64,000 nt of DNA, taken from NCBI GenBank assembly GCA_020636675.1, contig JACJXK010000011.1, positions 1 to 64,000 on the forward strand, written 5' to 3'. The translations under genes were made by a program, and so were the position numbers. Below the pieces are notes generated by a model. That model was not told the DNA's origin, did no database searches, and worked only from the letters and a program-made list of their open reading frames with translations. This DNA comes from Prevotellaceae bacterium (GTDB taxonomy: Bacteria; Bacteroidota; Bacteroidia; Bacteroidales; Paludibacteraceae). How positions within the stretch are numbered: the stretch's first letter is position 1; the number at the start of each line of letters is the position of its first letter. Shown in pieces: positions 1 through 8,181 of this stretch.

Positions 1-2
1 AA

Positions 3-224
3 CAAGAGATTGGGATTTGCTTAGTCCGTATTGCGGATTATCATATAATAAAATGCATCAACAGTTTCTCTGACGATTATAGAGTACCGTTCTCCATGCA
101 CGTTTCAGGATACAAATACCATGAGATTGCAGAAAAGATGAACCTTCCAATCGGAACAGTCAAAAGCCGCATCTTCTTTGCCCGCCAACGACTTCAGAAA
201 ACGCTCCGCGACTATAACAAATGA
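3..224 (+). CDS. RNA polymerase sigma-70 family factor, C-terminal part (5' truncated by window edge)
   Basis: An open frame enters from the window edge and stops at TGA 222-224. The last residues read HEIAEKMNLPIGTVKSRIFF followed by ARQRLQKTLRDYNK. This is the sigma region 4 helix-turn-helix that contacts the -35 element; the IPIGTVKSRI type of motif is typical of small sigma-70/ECF factors in Bacteroidota. The frame stays open from base 3, so the upstream part of the gene lies outside the window. The next gene begins 46 bases downstream on the same strand. Family assignment is firm; the regulon cannot be inferred. Confidence 0.8.
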   Translation, partial: QEIGICLVRIADYHIIKCINSFSDDYRVPFSMHVSGYKYHEIAEKMNLPIGTVKSRIFFARQRLQKTLRDYNK

Positions 225-270
225 CAGCTTATAAACGTATCTTTGCGAACAGATTCGAGAAAAGACGAAT

Positions 271-705
271 ATGCCAGATACGGACATCATACATACTTAC
301 AAACTATGCGCAGGCTCCAACTTAGAGAATGCAGAGGACATCCTCACGGATGCTATCGATGCGCTGTGTGCCAGATTTAGCTGCGCAATACAAACTAAAA
401 TCAAAAAGACAGCCGCCATCGGGATACGCTCCTGCACCCACTTCCATAATGTAGGCATCATGATCAGGACAAGACTTAATCCTGTCGAACTGAAGGAAAT
501 ATTGGACAACACGGAAAAAGATTTCGGCCGAACAAAAAGCACATCCTCCGTCGCACTAGACATCGACATCATCGCCATGGACGAAGCGATCATCCACCCT
601 GATTACCGGCAACGGGAATACGTGAGGGAACTGATGTTGGAGCTGGACGCAACCACACACGCCTCATCCCAATTTAATTCCCGAAAGCAACCGTCCGGAG
701 TTTAA
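271..705 (+). CDS. HPPK-like protein (FolK-related pterin pyrophosphokinase fold), divergent
   Basis: This 144-residue protein resembles 6-hydroxymethyl-7,8-dihydropterin pyrophosphokinase (FolK, usually about 160 aa). An N-terminal CAGSNLENAEDIL matches the family's LGSN..G/N start, and LDIDII near residue 97 matches the metal-binding D-x-D. FGR, followed by TKSTSSVALDIDI, replaces the usual GR..K..RWGPR.LDLD segment. The first Arg and both Asp residues are kept, but the W-x-PR portion that contacts ATP and pterin is missing. It may be a divergent or inactive paralogue; folate synthesis is not shown. Its 3' end overlaps the convergent pgeF gene by 42 bases. Confidence 0.55.
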   Translation: MPDTDIIHTYKLCAGSNLENAEDILTDAIDALCARFSCAIQTKIKKTAAIGIRSCTHFHNVGIMIRTRLNPVELKEILDNTEKDFGRTKSTSSVALDIDIIAMDEAIIHPDYRQREYVRELMLELDATTHASSQFNSRKQPSGV

Positions 706-1455
706 TCCCTGCCTCCTCGCCGAAAAATATCTATCTGCCTGTGAATAGGTACAACCAGGATGGATACCTATATTCTTCCTGTCAATTCCAGCATCTATGA
801 ATTGAAGCTCAACCGCTCTACGTAAATCCAAGAAAAAGGAAGTATCTGTCGCCCTTGCCACCAACATCATCTGCTCTCTCGAAAAGAGAGATGAGAACGT
901 ATCCACCAACTCCCGACTGACTTCATATGCCGCCGCGGAGACGCAGGGACCCGTCACCGCACAGACAGAAGAGAGCGGCACTCCATATTCAGACACCATC
1001 ATCCCCATCGCCTTAGGGACAATGCCATTGACCACACCACGCCAACCCGCATGCACAGCCATCACTACCGTTTTCTCAATGTCGCACAACAGAACGGGCA
1101 CGCAATCTGCCGTAGTAACGGCCAGACAGACATCAGGCATTGTGGTAACCAATGCGTCACACGAGTTCAAGAAAGTGGCTCTACCCTCTTCGTTCATCTC
1201 GAAATAGGAGGAATCGATCCTACATATGCCATCTCCATGCACCTCGTGGGGAACCACCAGATGGTCGGGACGCAGACCCAACTCATCGCAAAGGATTCTA
1301 CGGTTGGCCGCCACCGTCTGCGGATCGTCCCCACAATAGGCACCTAAATTAAAGGTGGCGTAGGTACCTCCACCCACGCCACCTTCTATCGTAGAGAAGA
1401 AGTGCGACACTCCGCATCTCTTCTGTAACAATCTCGAATGTTCTAATTTTAGCAT
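664..1455 (-). CDS. pgeF: YfiH/PgeF family copper/zinc polyphenol oxidase-like protein (purine nucleoside phosphorylase)
   Basis: This 263-residue protein belongs to the YfiH (DUF152, laccase-domain) family, whose members act on purine nucleosides in vitro and help peptidoglycan fidelity in E. coli. Family landmarks are visible: NLG near residue 36, VPHEVHGDG near 68-76, TTADCVPVLLCD near 113-124 and VHAGWRG near 133-139. The His and Cys residues of these motifs form the metal site. It starts 9 bases after the stop of obgE on the same strand, so it is probably cotranscribed with it, an arrangement seen in other Bacteroidota. Family is clear; the physiological substrate is not. Confidence 0.88.
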   Translation of the reverse strand: MLKLEHSRLLQKRCGVSHFFSTIEGGVGGGTYATFNLGAYCGDDPQTVAANRRILCDELGLRPDHLVVPHEVHGDGICRIDSSYFEMNEEGRATFLNSCDALVTTMPDVCLAVTTADCVPVLLCDIEKTVVMAVHAGWRGVVNGIVPKAMGMMVSEYGVPLSSVCAVTGPCVSAAAYEVSRELVDTFSSLFSREQMMLVARATDTSFFLDLRRAVELQFIDAGIDRKNIGIHPGCTYSQADRYFSARRQGLNSGRLLSGIKLG

Positions 1456-1464
1456 CTATACTTT

Positions 1465-2559
1465 TCAGTCAAACTCATATTCATCGTCAGAGACCTCACA
1501 TTCCTCATCGTCATCCAACAAAGAGATGTCCATCGGTTTATGGGAGATGGTCACATGGCGGTTTTCGTCCTTGACCAACTCCTGCCACAACATATCCTTC
1601 AACTCCGAGATACCCACATTGGACACCGAAGAGATGAAGACATGCGGTACATCTGTAGGCAGAGACTTCTCTATGTCTTCCATCAGCTCCTCATCCAACA
1701 TATCCGACTTCGAGATGGCCAAAACCCTCTGCTTATGGAGCAACTCCTCGTTATATTGCGCCAACTCATTCAAAAGAATCTCATACTCCTTGAGAATGTC
1801 GTCAGAATCGGCAGGAACGAGGAACAACAAAATAGCGTTACGCTCTATATGTCTCAAGAATCGAAGGCCAAGGCCTTTCCCGCCAGACGCCCCCTCTATG
1901 ATGCCGGGGATATCTGCCATGGCAAACGACTTATGGTCGCGGTAAGGCACTATACCCAAGTTTGGCACCAACGTAGTGAATGGGTAATTGGCAATCTTTG
2001 GCTTCGCAGCAGACACGACAGAGAGCAAAGTGGACTTTCCGGCATTCGGAAATCCAACCAGACCGACATCGGCCAAAACCTTCAGCTCCATCACAATGTT
2101 CTTCTCAATGGCAGGCTCTCCCGGCTGCGCATAACGCGGAGTCTGGTTCGTTGCCGAGCGGAAATGCCAGTTTCCCAATCCACCACGGCCACCCTTTAGC
2201 AGTATGACCTCCTGCCCGTCGTCTGTGACGTCGCAAAGGAAATCGCCGGTATCAGCATCATAAACTACCGTACCGCAAGGCACCTCAATCACCTTATCAC
2301 CGCCATCCAAGCCAAAGCTACGGCTTGCGCCGCCGCTGCCACCGTCGCCGGCGAACACATGCCGTTCAAACTTCAAGTGGATCAGCGTCCAGTAATTCTT
2401 ATTGCCTTTCAATATGACATGGCCACCACGGCCGCCATCACCTCCATCCGGGCCTCCCTTAGGAGTAAACTTCTCCCTATGCAGATGGGCAGAACCTGCG
2501 CCACCTTTGCCCGAACGGCAAAATATCTTTACGTAATCAACAAAGTTTGTCTCAGCCAT
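1465..2559 (-). CDS. obgE: GTPase Obg/CgtA (ribosome assembly)
   Basis: A 364-residue Obg-family GTPase that associates with the 50S subunit and acts in late ribosome assembly and stringent-response control. The glycine-rich Obg domain occupies about residues 1-160, with FTPKGGPDGGDGGRGGH and repeated GG turns. The G domain follows: P-loop GFPNAGKSTLL near 169, switch region with NYPFTTLVPNLG, and G3 DIPGIIEGASGGKGLG. The C-terminus is short and acidic (DDDEECEVSDDEYEFD). It is the first gene of a likely obgE-pgeF pair. Length and motifs are typical. Confidence 0.96.
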   Translation of the reverse strand: MAETNFVDYVKIFCRSGKGGAGSAHLHREKFTPKGGPDGGDGGRGGHVILKGNKNYWTLIHLKFERHVFAGDGGSGGASRSFGLDGGDKVIEVPCGTVVYDADTGDFLCDVTDDGQEVILLKGGRGGLGNWHFRSATNQTPRYAQPGEPAIEKNIVMELKVLADVGLVGFPNAGKSTLLSVVSAAKPKIANYPFTTLVPNLGIVPYRDHKSFAMADIPGIIEGASGGKGLGLRFLRHIERNAILLFLVPADSDDILKEYEILLNELAQYNEELLHKQRVLAISKSDMLDEELMEDIEKSLPTDVPHVFISSVSNVGISELKDMLWQELVKDENRHVTISHKPMDISLLDDDEECEVSDDEYEFD

Positions 2560-2644
2560 AGATTATCGAGAATTTATATGAATTGTACTTTTTCTGAAAA
2601 AACAGACGGATCAGGAACGAATCCCAGCTCCGAAATCAAACACA

Positions 2645-3520
2645 TCAGTCAATGTATCGCCGCACTATATCATGGAACTGGTCGACCCTTCTGTCGCGAA
2701 GGAACGGCCACCAACGACGTACCGACTCCGAACGCTCCTTGGATATTTCCACCACCAAATTCTCCTCCTTATCATTGGAGGCCTCCGCCAAAAGCTCGCC
2801 TTGCGGCCCTGCCACAAAACTGTTGCCCCAAAACAGGATACCATTGGTCGCCCCCGATGGATCCGATTCATAACCGGTACGGTTGACAGACACCACATTG
2901 AGTCCATTGGCCACAGCATGTCCACGCTGCGAAATCATCCAAGCATCCTTCTGCCTACGCTTCTCCTCATCCGTATCCGTACTCTCCCATCCTATGGCGG
3001 TAGGATAAATCAACAGCTCAGCCCCGGCAAGAGCCATCAGTCTGGCAGCTTCCGGATACCATTGGTCCCAGCATACCAGCACACCCAACTTTCCCACCGA
3101 AGTTTGGATAGGTGTAAAGCCCAAGTCTCCTGGCGTGAAATAAAATTTCTCGTAATAGGCAGGATCGTCAGGTATGTGCATCTTGCGGTATTTGCCCGCA
3201 ATGGAACCATCTCGTTCCAAAACAACAGCCGTATTATGATACAATCCAACAGCCCTTTTCTCGAACAGAGAAAGTACAAGGACAACGCCCAGCTCCTTGG
3301 CCAAAGCACCAAACTCTTCGGTCGACGGACCTGGGATGGTCTCCGCCAAATCGAAATTGTCAGGGTTCTCCGTCTGACAGAAATAGAGGCCGTTGTGCAG
3401 TTCCTGTAGGACAACCAGCTCTGCACCACGAGAGGCACAATCGCGTATGTTCGCCTTAAGTTTTTCTATGTTGGCACGCAAATCCGCACCGTTTGCCTGC
3501 TGAACTAATCCTATCTTCAC
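2645..3520 (-). CDS. aguB: N-carbamoylputrescine amidase (nitrilase superfamily)
   Basis: A 291-residue carbon-nitrogen hydrolase. The Glu-Lys-Cys triad is visible: VVLQELHNGLYF (Glu), GKYRKMHIPDD (Lys) and GVLVCWDQWYPE (Cys). These flanking sequences are the ones seen in N-carbamoylputrescine amidases, which convert N-carbamoylputrescine to putrescine, CO2 and ammonia in the agmatine route. The partner agmatine deiminase is not adjacent, so the pathway call rests on sequence resemblance alone. A Bacteroidota promoter element sits 26-33 bases upstream of the start. The gene appears monocistronic. Confidence 0.85.
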   Translation of the reverse strand: MKIGLVQQANGADLRANIEKLKANIRDCASRGAELVVLQELHNGLYFCQTENPDNFDLAETIPGPSTEEFGALAKELGVVLVLSLFEKRAVGLYHNTAVVLERDGSIAGKYRKMHIPDDPAYYEKFYFTPGDLGFTPIQTSVGKLGVLVCWDQWYPEAARLMALAGAELLIYPTAIGWESTDTDEEKRRQKDAWMISQRGHAVANGLNVVSVNRTGYESDPSGATNGILFWGNSFVAGPQGELLAEASNDKEENLVVEISKERSESVRRWWPFLRDRRVDQFHDIVRRYID

Positions 3521-3545
3521 CTTATTACAAAATTAAATTCGGACA

Positions 3546-3553
3546 CAAAAGTA
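3546..3553 (-). promoter_or_regulatory. Predicted -7 element upstream of aguB
   Basis: On the minus strand the bases read TACTTTTG, a perfect TAnnTTTG Bacteroidota -7 element. It lies 26-33 bases before the aguB start codon. No clear TTG-type -33 box was found at the expected distance. Confidence 0.45.
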
Positions 3554-3623
3554 ATAAATATTTGCATATATGCAGTAACATACAGGACATCAGCTACCGA
3601 AACATCGACTCCCATGTAAAAAA

Positions 3624-3697
3624 GTTCACGTAAAAAGAGAATTGACGAAAAGATGCGTAACTCACCGCACAATTTCCTCTCCTCCTTTTACGTGAAC
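3624..3697. repeat. 12-13 bp inverted repeat between aguB and recJ
   Basis: GTTCACGTAAAA at 3624-3635 is repeated in inverted form as TTTTACGTGAAC at 3686-3697, with about 50 bases between. The arms match perfectly over 12 bases. No T-run makes it an obvious terminator. It could be a protein-binding or recombination site or a weak hairpin; function unknown. Confidence 0.5.
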
Positions 3698-3721
3698 AAG
3701 AAAGCGGACATTCCCAGCATC

Positions 3722-5452
3722 CTACTGTTGGGCCGGTTTTATGTCCTTTATCATCAATTGTATGGATGTGTTACCATTAAAGGTATTTTCCTCCACGGTA
3801 TAACATATATCGACCGGATTAAGCGCCTTAATATGGGCGTTAAACTCTGACTGACCGAAGGCGATGCCGTTCATGATACATTCTGACTTTGAATCAATCA
3901 GTTCCAACTTCAGGTGCTCCTGCTCCTTGCCTACCACACGGCTGGTGCCATAGTCGAACACACGTTTCGTCACGAACACAGGCTTCATGTTTTCCGGACC
4001 GAACGGATTGAACTGTTTCAACAAGCGGAAAAACTTAGGAGTAATCTCCTTGAAGTCGATGATTGCGTCGATGTCGATCTGAGGCTCCGTCTGATCCGGA
4101 AGAATATTTCCAGCGACATACTCCTCAAACCTACGTTTAAACTCCGGCACATTCTCCTCCTTCATAGAGAGCCCGACCGCATACATATGTCCGCCAAAGT
4201 TCTCCAGCAAATTGCGGCAAGACTCAATGGCCTTATAGATGTCAAACCCTTGCACCGAACGACCAGACCCTGTGGCAAAGCCATTCGAGTTGGTCAACAC
4301 GATGGTCGGTTTATAATAAATCTCCGTCAAACGGGAGGCCACAATGCCAATCACACCCTTATGCCAACTGGAGTTGTAGATAGCGATAGATTTCGTATCG
4401 GCCAGCCCCATATCCTTCTCCTTTTCCAGTTCGGAGTAGGCCTCGTCGGTAATGTTCTTATCCAAATCCTTACGCGTCTGGTTATACTGGTTGATGCAAT
4501 CACTCTTCTCCTTCGCGAAAGTGAGATCTTTAGAGATAAGCAACTCAACCGCCTCCTTGGCCGACTGAATGCGACCAGAGGCATTCAACCGCGGACCTAT
4601 CTTGAACACAATATCACTGATTGTTATCTCCCTATCCGTCAAACCACAGACCTCAATTATACTTTTGAGACCAAGACTCGGATTAGAATTCAGCTGCTTC
4701 AAACCGTAAAAGGCAAGAATTCTGTTTTCTCCATTAATAGGCACAATGTCGGAGGCAATGCTGACCGCCAACAGGTCCAACAAAGGAGTGAGAGATTCGA
4801 ACTTGATGCCATTATTGATGGCGAAAGCCTGCATGAATTTAAAGCCGACGCCACAACCCGACAGATTAGGATCCGGATAGTGGGAATCCACCCGTTTGGA
4901 GTCCAGCACAGCTACCGCCTCCGGCAACTTATCGTCCGGCGTATGGTGGTCGCAAATGACAAACTCGACCCCCTTCTCCTTGGCATAGGCCACCTTCTCC
5001 ACTGCCTTTATACCACAATCGAGGGCAATGACCAACTTAAAGTTGTTTTCCGCCGCAAAATCAATTCCCATGTAAGAGATTCCATACCCCTCCGTATAGC
5101 GGTCGGGGATGTAGAAGTCCACATTAGAATAAAATTGTTTTAAGAACTTGTAGACCAAGGCAACAGCCGTTATTCCATCTACATCATAATCTCCATAAAT
5201 AAGGATCTTCTCCTTCCGCCCCATCGCCACATTAAGCCGTTCGACGGCCTTTTCCATGTCGTTCATCAAGAACGGATCATGAAGGTCATCCAACTGGGGT
5301 CTGAAAAAACGTTTCGCTTCATCGAACGTCGTAATACCTCTCTGAACCAATAACTGGCATAATATAGGACTTATACCTAACTCCTGAGCCAAATTTTCCT
5401 TTTGCTCTTCCTGTTCTTTAGTCAGAGGGGTAAAAACCCATCTGTTTGTCAT
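3722..5452 (-). CDS. recJ: Single-stranded-DNA-specific 5'-3' exonuclease RecJ
   Basis: A 576-residue RecJ nuclease of the DHH phosphoesterase superfamily, used in recombination and mismatch repair. Metal-binding motifs are present: GDYDVDG near residue 87, ALDCGIK near 149, CDHHTPDD near 166 (the DHH motif) and GCGVGFKF further on. The DHHA1 region contains GRIQSAKEAVELL and SSWHKGVIGIVASRL, with GSGRSVQGFDI near the substrate channel and an OB-like tail. Length and order are typical. It is transcribed away from the ClC gene, with a roughly 500-base intergenic region upstream. Confidence 0.96.
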   Translation of the reverse strand: MTNRWVFTPLTKEQEEQKENLAQELGISPILCQLLVQRGITTFDEAKRFFRPQLDDLHDPFLMNDMEKAVERLNVAMGRKEKILIYGDYDVDGITAVALVYKFLKQFYSNVDFYIPDRYTEGYGISYMGIDFAAENNFKLVIALDCGIKAVEKVAYAKEKGVEFVICDHHTPDDKLPEAVAVLDSKRVDSHYPDPNLSGCGVGFKFMQAFAINNGIKFESLTPLLDLLAVSIASDIVPINGENRILAFYGLKQLNSNPSLGLKSIIEVCGLTDREITISDIVFKIGPRLNASGRIQSAKEAVELLISKDLTFAKEKSDCINQYNQTRKDLDKNITDEAYSELEKEKDMGLADTKSIAIYNSSWHKGVIGIVASRLTEIYYKPTIVLTNSNGFATGSGRSVQGFDIYKAIESCRNLLENFGGHMYAVGLSMKEENVPEFKRRFEEYVAGNILPDQTEPQIDIDAIIDFKEITPKFFRLLKQFNPFGPENMKPVFVTKRVFDYGTSRVVGKEQEHLKLELIDSKSECIMNGIAFGQSEFNAHIKALNPVDICYTVEENTFNGNTSIQLMIKDIKPAQQ

Positions 5453-5485
5453 TTATTTAGTTTTTATTTTATTTTCAAGAAAATG

Positions 5486-5547
5486 CGGATATGTCAAAAA
5501 AATCACCGATTTCATCGGTTTTTCCTGAATGAAACCAGACATATCCG
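5486..5547. repeat. Nested inverted repeats upstream of recJ
   Basis: CGGATATGTC at 5486-5495 pairs perfectly with GACATATCCG at 5538-5547. Inside these arms ACCGAT (5505-5510) pairs with ATCGGT (5514-5519) around a TTC loop. The structure sits just upstream of recJ, in its probable leader on the minus strand. The inner hairpin plus the following T-run looks like a plus-strand terminator, but no plus-strand gene ends here. It may be a leader-RNA structure or an operator; function not known. Confidence 0.5.
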
Positions 5548-5621
5548 AAGATAAAAGACAGCGGGCATCGGGACGCCTCCTTATTAAACACAGGGGGAAA
5601 ATAACACAGCCCCACCCGATA

Positions 5622-5702
5622 CCATCCGAAATAAAACTTGCATGAGAGGAGACAATATCAACATCACAAAATCCAAAAGACAAATGCCATCCGAAATAAA
5701 AC
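5622..5702. repeat. 16-bp direct repeat in the recJ/ClC intergenic region
   Basis: CCATCCGAAATAAAAC occurs at 5622-5637 and again at 5687-5702, 65 bases apart. Nothing else in the 506-base gap between recJ and the ClC gene looks coding. A duplication or a pair of binding sites are both possible. Confidence 0.45.
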
Positions 5703-5958
5703 ACTATGCAATTTTGTAAAGGTAATCAAAAGTATCCTTTTTTCCTTGTTTTTTAACGTCAAAAACAGAAATCAAATGTCAACGACATAATAATCAACCA
5801 CAAAGAGAAGAACAAACATTCTCCCGAAAAACAAGGTATGTTAACATTTCAGGCTAAAAGAAAAGAAATGTTTCTCATTCATTAAAATCAGACAAAAACG
5901 GGTCAAAAAGAAAGAAAAATAGTATTTTCGCATTCTTATTCTAGTTTACAAACATAAA

Positions 5959-7728
5959 ATGCAAGAATTATTTTTAAAGGTACTATCATGGAGGGAGCGC
6001 AATATCAATGAAAAGCACTTCATTCTGATTCTCAGTTTTTTGGTAGGACTCTTCTGCGCACTAGCGGCATTCGTACTGAAAGCAATCATCGAGTTTGTCC
6101 ATGAGGTTGTACGGGAAAGTTTCACCGAAGGCAACTTGAACTACCTCTACTTGGCAACACCTATCATGGGTATTTTCTGCGCCAGTTTCTATGTGAGATA
6201 TTTTGTGAAAGATGACATCAGCCATGGAGTAACGAAGATTCTATATGCCATATCGCAAAGGAAGGCAAGGATCAAGCCACACAATATGTGGTCGTCCATC
6301 ATCGCCAGCTCACTGACCATCGGATTCGGAGGTTCGGTAGGAGCCGAGGCTCCTATCGTACTGACAGGTTCGGCCATAGGTTCAAATCTCGGGAAAGCCT
6401 TCCGTATGAATCAAAAGACGCTCATGCTGATGGTAGGTTGTGGGGCAGCAGGAGCCATCGCCGGCATCTTCAAGGCACCCATCACGGGCGTGATATTCAC
6501 ATTGGAAGTGCTGATGCTAGACCTTACCATGGCCTCCATCGTGCCGCTGCTCATCTCGGCCGCAACCGCGTCCGTATTCACCTTCTTTCTGTCCGGAGAG
6601 TCTTTCATGTTCGAATTTACACCGGACAAATTCCAGCTCGACCGTGTACCCTACTACATCCTATTGGGCATCGTATGCGGATTCGTCTCCCTATACTTCA
6701 CCCGCGGGATGAACAAACTGGAATCGTTCTTCGCCAGCCTCAACACGCCAATAAAAAAGCTCATGGTGGGAGGCATCATGCTGAGCGTCCTCATCTTTTT
6801 CCTGCCACCGCTTTACGGAGAGGGATACGACACCATCGGCTACCTACTAGACGGCAAGGCCGAGATGGTAACACAAAACAGTGTGTTCTACGGGTTCAAG
6901 GACAATTTCTACATGCTCTCCTTGTTCCTATTTCTCGTCATCTTCTTCAAGATATTCGCATCCGCCGCTACCAACGGCAGTGGAGGTACGGGAGGTATCT
7001 TCGCCCCCAGCCTGTTCATGGGCTGCGTGAGCGGCTATATCATGGCCTACAGCATCAACTTCATGAACATAGCCAAGCTGCCGGAGAAGAACTTCGCGCT
7101 GGCTGGTATGGCGGGCGTGATGGCGGGCGTAATGCACGCACCATTGACAGGCACCTTCCTCATCGCCGAGATGACCGGCGGCTACGGACTGTTCCTCAGT
7201 CTGATGATAACCTCCACCATCGCCTACATCACGATCTTGGCCTTCGAGCCTCATAGCCTTTACGCCATGCGTCTTGCCAAAAAGGGCGAGTTGCTAACCC
7301 ACCACACGGACAAGAACGTGCTCACCCTTCTGAAAACAGAAAACGTCATCGAAAAGGATCTGCAGGTCATACATCCCAACATGTATCTAGGTGAGATAAT
7401 AGACATCATCGCAAAATCAAAAAGGAACATATTTCCCGTATTGGACAAACATCACCGACTCGTAGGCTTACTAAGTCTGGACGAGATACGCAACATCATG
7501 TTCCGTCCGGAACTATACAAACGATTCAAGGTATCGCAGCTGATGGTGACCCCTCCGGGATTTGTAACCCTCAACGACTCCATGGAGAAGGTGATGCTCG
7601 TTTTCGAGAAGACACAGGCATGGAACCTACCCGTTCTCGACGAAGCGGGACTATATGTAGGGTTTGTATCAAAATCAAAGATATTCAACTCCTACCGCGA
7701 CATTCTAGTCACGTTATCAGACGAATAG
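5959..7728 (+). CDS. ClC-family chloride channel/transporter with C-terminal CBS pair
   Basis: A 589-residue inner-membrane protein. The ClC core spans about residues 20-430 with many hydrophobic helices and the selectivity-filter motifs: FGGSVGAEAP near 115 (its Glu at the position of the gating glutamate of E. coli ClC), GAAGAIAGIFKAPITG near 155 and GGTGGIFAPSLFMG near 340. Two CBS domains follow at about 455-575 (FPVLDKHHRLVGLLSLDEI and LPVLDEAGLYVGFVS), which in other ClC proteins bind nucleotides. Whether it is a channel or a chloride/proton exchanger cannot be told from sequence. It looks monocistronic; a repeat copy follows its stop codon. Confidence 0.92.
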   Translation: MQELFLKVLSWRERNINEKHFILILSFLVGLFCALAAFVLKAIIEFVHEVVRESFTEGNLNYLYLATPIMGIFCASFYVRYFVKDDISHGVTKILYAISQRKARIKPHNMWSSIIASSLTIGFGGSVGAEAPIVLTGSAIGSNLGKAFRMNQKTLMLMVGCGAAGAIAGIFKAPITGVIFTLEVLMLDLTMASIVPLLISAATASVFTFFLSGESFMFEFTPDKFQLDRVPYYILLGIVCGFVSLYFTRGMNKLESFFASLNTPIKKLMVGGIMLSVLIFFLPPLYGEGYDTIGYLLDGKAEMVTQNSVFYGFKDNFYMLSLFLFLVIFFKIFASAATNGSGGTGGIFAPSLFMGCVSGYIMAYSINFMNIAKLPEKNFALAGMAGVMAGVMHAPLTGTFLIAEMTGGYGLFLSLMITSTIAYITILAFEPHSLYAMRLAKKGELLTHHTDKNVLTLLKTENVIEKDLQVIHPNMYLGEIIDIIAKSKRNIFPVLDKHHRLVGLLSLDEIRNIMFRPELYKRFKVSQLMVTPPGFVTLNDSMEKVMLVFEKTQAWNLPVLDEAGLYVGFVSKSKIFNSYRDILVTLSDE

Positions 7729-7749
7729 GAAAATAGAGCACAAACAAGA

Positions 7750-7978
7750 ATATCTTGGCAGGGGAAAAAGCACCTACGCCGTTGCCCGATTTCAAGAAGG
7801 CACGGTACGTGCCTCTTCTGAAAAACCTTTTTTGTTTTTTCGTACCGGGCAAAAGGCTATTTTCTTGCCACGGAACGCACCTTCTCTTCTCCGCAGGCAA
7901 AGGCGAGTGTGCGCATGTTGAGGAAGAGAAGGTTAGAAAAAACCTATTTATCCTGTAAATCCTGTCCGAGAGGCTGCG
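7750..7978 (-). repeat. Dispersed fold-back repeat, copy A
   Basis: In minus orientation this copy begins with CGGACAGGATTTACAGGATA and continues through CACTCGCCTTTGCCTGCGG, AAAAAAGGTTTTTCAGAAG, GGCACGTACCGTGCC and GGGCAACGGCG. The same string of blocks recurs near 17.5, 19.4, 23.1, 24.5 and 39.6 kb. Copy A ends about 200 bases before the mannanase start and is the only copy in minus orientation. It contains no convincing gene. Ends are approximate. Confidence 0.7.
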
Positions 7979-8127
7979 ATGACGGGATGTGGTCTCGTCT
8001 TTCATTTCTACCGATAGATTATCCCTACGGGATATCCGTCCGACGATTTAAGGAAATATTCGGCAAATCTTCCTAAACAAACGGGCTGTTGAAACAAAAC
8101 TCCATTTTTTCGGTTTTTTTCTCCTTC

Positions 8128-8155
8128 TTTGTTTACTGTCCAGTACCTATTTTTG
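8128..8155 (+). promoter_or_regulatory. Predicted promoter of the mannanase gene
   Basis: TATTTTTG at 8148-8155 fits the TAnnTTTG -7 element and lies 26 bases before the start codon. A TTTG at 8128-8131 could serve as -33 box, although the 16-base spacing is shorter than the usual 19-21. Confidence 0.45.
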
Positions 8156-8181
8156 TTCCGTAATCTTAAAATGTTATCACG

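Noticed and set aside
3914..5143. 409-codon plus-strand open frame
   Set aside because: Antisense to recJ. Long antisense frames arise here from codon bias; no motif, promoter or start signal supports it.
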